From Liolophura sinensis (taxonomy: Eukaryota; Mollusca; Polyplacophora; Chitonida; Chitonidae): a stretch of DNA of 64,000 nt. The notes under the pieces are model-generated. The model was given only the letters and a program-made list of their open reading frames with translations, searched no databases and had not been told where the DNA came from. The stretch is from NCBI RefSeq assembly GCF_032854445.1, contig NC_088296.1:1424001-1488000 (forward strand), given 5' to 3'. Below are positions 61,052 to 64,000 of the stretch, piece by piece; the first letter of the stretch is position 1; each line of letters begins with the position of its first letter. The translations under genes and the position numbers were made by a program.

Positions 61052-61760
61052 TAGCCATACCTTACAGGATAGGTTAACAGAAAAAATGTTTTGTTTGTAT
61101 TCTGCCTAAACAAACTTCTATTACAATAGAAAAAAAGGTGTTGAAATAGGGCGCTTTACTAGAGGTTCCTGTTGGATTACGCTGAAAAAGGTGACTTTAA
61201 CTGACTGGTTATATCCTTTACAGACATGAGATGAACACCTCAGTGTAAGGTATAAATGAGGTCATTTTTAGGTCGAAGATTTACTACATAATTACTAAGG
61301 ACAATCAATGCTCTCGTCTAACCTAAAAAGGTAAGGGATATTTCTCTCATTTAATTGTTTTCATAGGATCTAAAGTTATATAATACAACAAGAATTACTA
61401 CAGGTGCCATGTTGACCATATAAACTGTGACCTGTTTTGCTCAGTGACACTCCTGATTATGCTGATTTACAAGCCTCCATTACTAAAAATAAAACTACCC
61501 AGTCATTATCTACATGTATTTTGTCTGGAGGAAAACTGACACTGATGTTCAGAACAAGTCAGACAGACGCTATAAGCTTGTAACAGATCTCTCACCACTT
61601 TGCAGGAGAAGCTATACATAATGAATTAGCCACACTGCTGACATTGACTAAAATATCTATGTGCAAACTGGTCAGTTTGTTTAAAAAAAAAACCTAATTA
61701 AAGTGTATTTCAACAAATTATAATATGATGGAAAAGATGTAATAAATAATTACCCGATGG

Positions 61761-62332
61761 TCAGGAAGTGCTTATCATATCACAGAGAACTGGAGGCAGA
61801 GTCACAGAGTCACCCGTTACCAGACGAACAGACACAGACCAGACACCAAACTCAACCGATGGCACGAGAGGCTCTGTGACGACAACATCACTGACAGTGT
61901 ACATTACCTGGTTGTTGTCACAGTCCAGGACTGTCAGTGTGTGGTCATCACAGTCCAGGTACACACCCAGGTGATGAGGTCGTGTGTAACGTCTGTCCTG
62001 TAGATAGCCAGGTTTGACCTCACCACCACCACTGTGACTAAAACACCTGACCTCATCACCACGGTACACCATCCCAATGTACCAGGTGTTACGGCCAGGG
62101 TCTGTCTCCTCACTCACATCACAGCTCTCCTGTGTCACTCCTACACGACAGGTACAGCCATGTGAACAGGTGATGTGTATCTCCCAGTAGTACCTGCCCG
62201 TCTGGTAACGCCCGTCTGTCACAGCTCTCCTCCACAACAACACCCTGGAAAAGCCCTTAGCCTTCACCACACAGCCGCTGTCAGTTATTCTCAGCTTCCT
62301 GTCGTCTGCCTCTGTGAATCTCAGCATCGGCT
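61761..62332 (-). CDS. TRIM paralogue terminal exon: PRY-SPRY (B30.2), A2
   Basis: Acceptor TTTTTGCAG at 62,333, phase 1 as in A1, 189 residues and a TGA stop. The framework motifs RKLRITDSG, GRYYWEIHI, VGVTQES, WYIGMVYRGDEVRCFSHSGG, LGVYLDCDDHTLTVLD and PLVPSVEF are kept. Loops differ: KAKGFSRVLL for KDEDLSN, SHGCTCRV for SPGCHCYV, GEVKPGYLQDRRY for EIKPDYRQYRLY, and WSVSVRL for the GSGSVSVSARL end. Indels keep the frame. The other exons (linker, 23, 231, 96 nt and RING/B-box) should lie beyond the window end. The exon looks functional. Confidence 0.85.
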
Positions 62333-63192
62333 CTGCAAAAACACAACAGAAGCAGCATAAAAAACAGGAAACCATAAACACACGCTGTAAAACTGAGGTG
62401 CAAGTACCTGTACACATACCGTGGTTTTACTTTCTCCACAATCTCTTGGGGTAAAATGACATATATTTCTGACACGAATGTAATTTATACACAGATCTCT
62501 GTCATTTTCAGCCAGTGTAAAAAAGTTGAGCTTCGACTTGGATCCATCACTAAATGACGGGTACGACAAAGACTAAGTACTGGGTTAAAATACAGACTTT
62601 TAGCACTCTAATTTGTTTGAAACTTATCACCTACAACAAGAACAATACCTTCCTCTATCCGACACTTGATTTTAGTTGTCAGTTATGACATATTTGAACA
62701 CACAATTCACTATGAAGCTGCAGTGGGCCTGTTGTCATTCGTGGAGTATCATGCTGCCGGAGCTGTCTGTCTAGTAAGGGAGATAACTCGCCGCACATAA
62801 ATTACCAAGTGACTTTCTTTGCCACAATACCCCGAAGACTAATTATTCCATCAGAATTATTGGTAGTAAAGACCTATTGGATTCAATTTTCTTCAATAGA
62901 TTTTTTAAAAGAGAGTTAATATATTTAAGTATTAAAAACAAACTTATATTAAGTGAGGGGAAACATGTAGATAAACAATTACTGATGTATAGGTGCGCAT
63001 ACCTGGAATCTCTACCCTTTATTATTAATAATGAAACAGTTAAGATTTCTTTTCATTTTGAAATAAGTGTTTGACTATATTTGAATCTAGCAAATAATGA
63101 TGAGTTTTCACTTGGGTGCTTCTTTCATTAATACTTCAGAGAGTTGTCATATATTCTGTTGTCAGTTATATGTTAAATATCACAGGTCTGGA

Positions 63193-63990
63193 CACTAAAG
63201 GATAGTCTACAATATGTTATCTGTTCTGTCCTAACACTACATCTGCTGATTTGTACACGAGGTAATTATCACTCAGACACTCAGTGGTACAATATGTTAT
63301 CTGTTCTGTCCTAACACTACACCTGTTGATTTGTACACGAGGTAATTATCACTCAGACACTCAGTGGTACAATATGTTATCTGTTCTGTCCTAACAGCAC
63401 ACCTGTTGATTTGTACACAAGGTAATTATCACTCAGACACTCAGTGGTACAATATGTTATCTGTTCTGTCCTAACACTACACCTGCTGATTTGTACACGA
63501 GGTAATTATCACTCAGACACTCAGTGGTACAATATGTTATCTGTTCTGTCCTAACAGCACACCTGTTGATTTGTACACAAGGTAATTATCCCTCAGACAC
63601 TCAGTGGTACAATATGTTATCTGTTCTGTCCTAACACTACACCTGCTGATTTGTACAAGAGGTAAATATCACTCAGACATTCAGGGGTATAATATGTTAT
63701 CTGTTCTGTCCTAACAGTACACCTGATTTGTACACATGAGGTAATTATCACCCAGACACTGAGGAGTACATTGCCATCTGTCCTGCTCTGGCAGTAAACT
63801 TGTTGATTTCTACATGAGGTAAATATCACCCAGACTCTGACGGGTACACTTTCATTTGTACTGATCTAACAGTATACACCTGCTGATTTGTACACCAGGT
63901 CAGTATTACTCAGACACTGAGTGGTACCCTGCCATGTGTTCTGTTCTAACAGTGCACTTCTTGATTTCTACACACGAGGTAAATATCACC
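63193..63990. repeat. 80-bp tandem array in TRIM paralogue intron (A2)
   Basis: Units of exactly 80 bp for the first six (for example AATATGTTAT at 63,291 and 63,371), then diverging. Consensus words: ATGTTATCTGTTCTGTCCTA, CTGATTTGTACACGAGGTAA and CACTCAGACACTCAGTGGTA. Alternate units share the AGCACACC/ACACAAGG variant, indicating expansion by 160-bp pairs. It continues to the window end. Confidence 0.95.
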
Positions 63991-64000
63991 CAGACACCAA

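Larger units (their letters stand above)
46035..64000. repeat. Segmental duplication A, copy 2 (A2)
   Basis: Direct-orientation copy of A1. Its visible left edge follows a truncated SINE end (45,945-46,010) and about 25 bp of other sequence, and it runs to the right end of the window. It carries its own copies of the THAP-like exon, the reverse transcriptase fragment, the lectin exons and the B30.2 exon. By analogy with A1 the remaining exons of a second TRIM gene should begin a few kilobases past the window end. Confidence 0.95.

Overview
Eukaryotic genomic DNA, AT-rich and intron-rich, almost certainly from a mollusc and most likely a bivalve. The evidence is dense tRNA-derived SINEs with bodies of the type common in mollusc genomes, many minisatellites, short exons with consensus GT-AG junctions, and immune-type multi-exon genes (a TRIM/B30.2 E3 ligase and C-type lectins). 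There are no bacterial-style operons. The species cannot be fixed from sequence alone.

Layout. Two sets of segmental duplications dominate. Segment A occurs at about 1-21,130 (A1) and 46,035-64,000 (A2), in the same orientation and only a few percent diverged outside tandem repeats. Segment B occurs as a direct tandem pair at 28,291-36,484 (B1) and 36,520-44,865 (B2). A third, older copy of the first part of B lies at about 27,000-27,480. Each A copy carries, left to right: possible RFX/NRF1-type motifs, three SINEs, a decayed THAP-domain exon, a reverse transcriptase fragment whose YVDD codons have expanded into a 19-bp minisatellite, more SINEs, a two-exon C-type-lectin-like sequence (+ strand), a 64-bp minisatellite, and the B30.2 (PRY-SPRY) exon of a TRIM gene (- strand).

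The best-supported gene is a TRIM gene on the - strand, 19,142-25,894. Six coding exons (672, 96, 231, 23, 188 and 575 nt) predict a 594-residue RING/B-box1/B-box2/coiled-coil/B30.2 protein. All junctions are phase-compatible, and the 96-231-23 series matches the classical vertebrate TRIM exon pattern. A non-coding first exon with its promoter probably lies near 27,330-27,460. The same exon/promoter block is repeated in B1 (about 28,663) and B2 (about 36,892). In A2 only the B30.2 exon of a paralogue is inside the window; its other exons should lie beyond 64,000.

How the pieces relate. The locus reads as a TRIM plus C-type lectin cluster growing by tandem duplication, in which B30.2 exons diverge faster than their flanks and promoter units have multiplied. 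The few-percent divergence between copies is also within heterozygosity reported for bivalves, so uncollapsed haplotypes must be excluded. The remaining DNA is introns, SINEs, simple repeats and sequence in which I recognise nothing.
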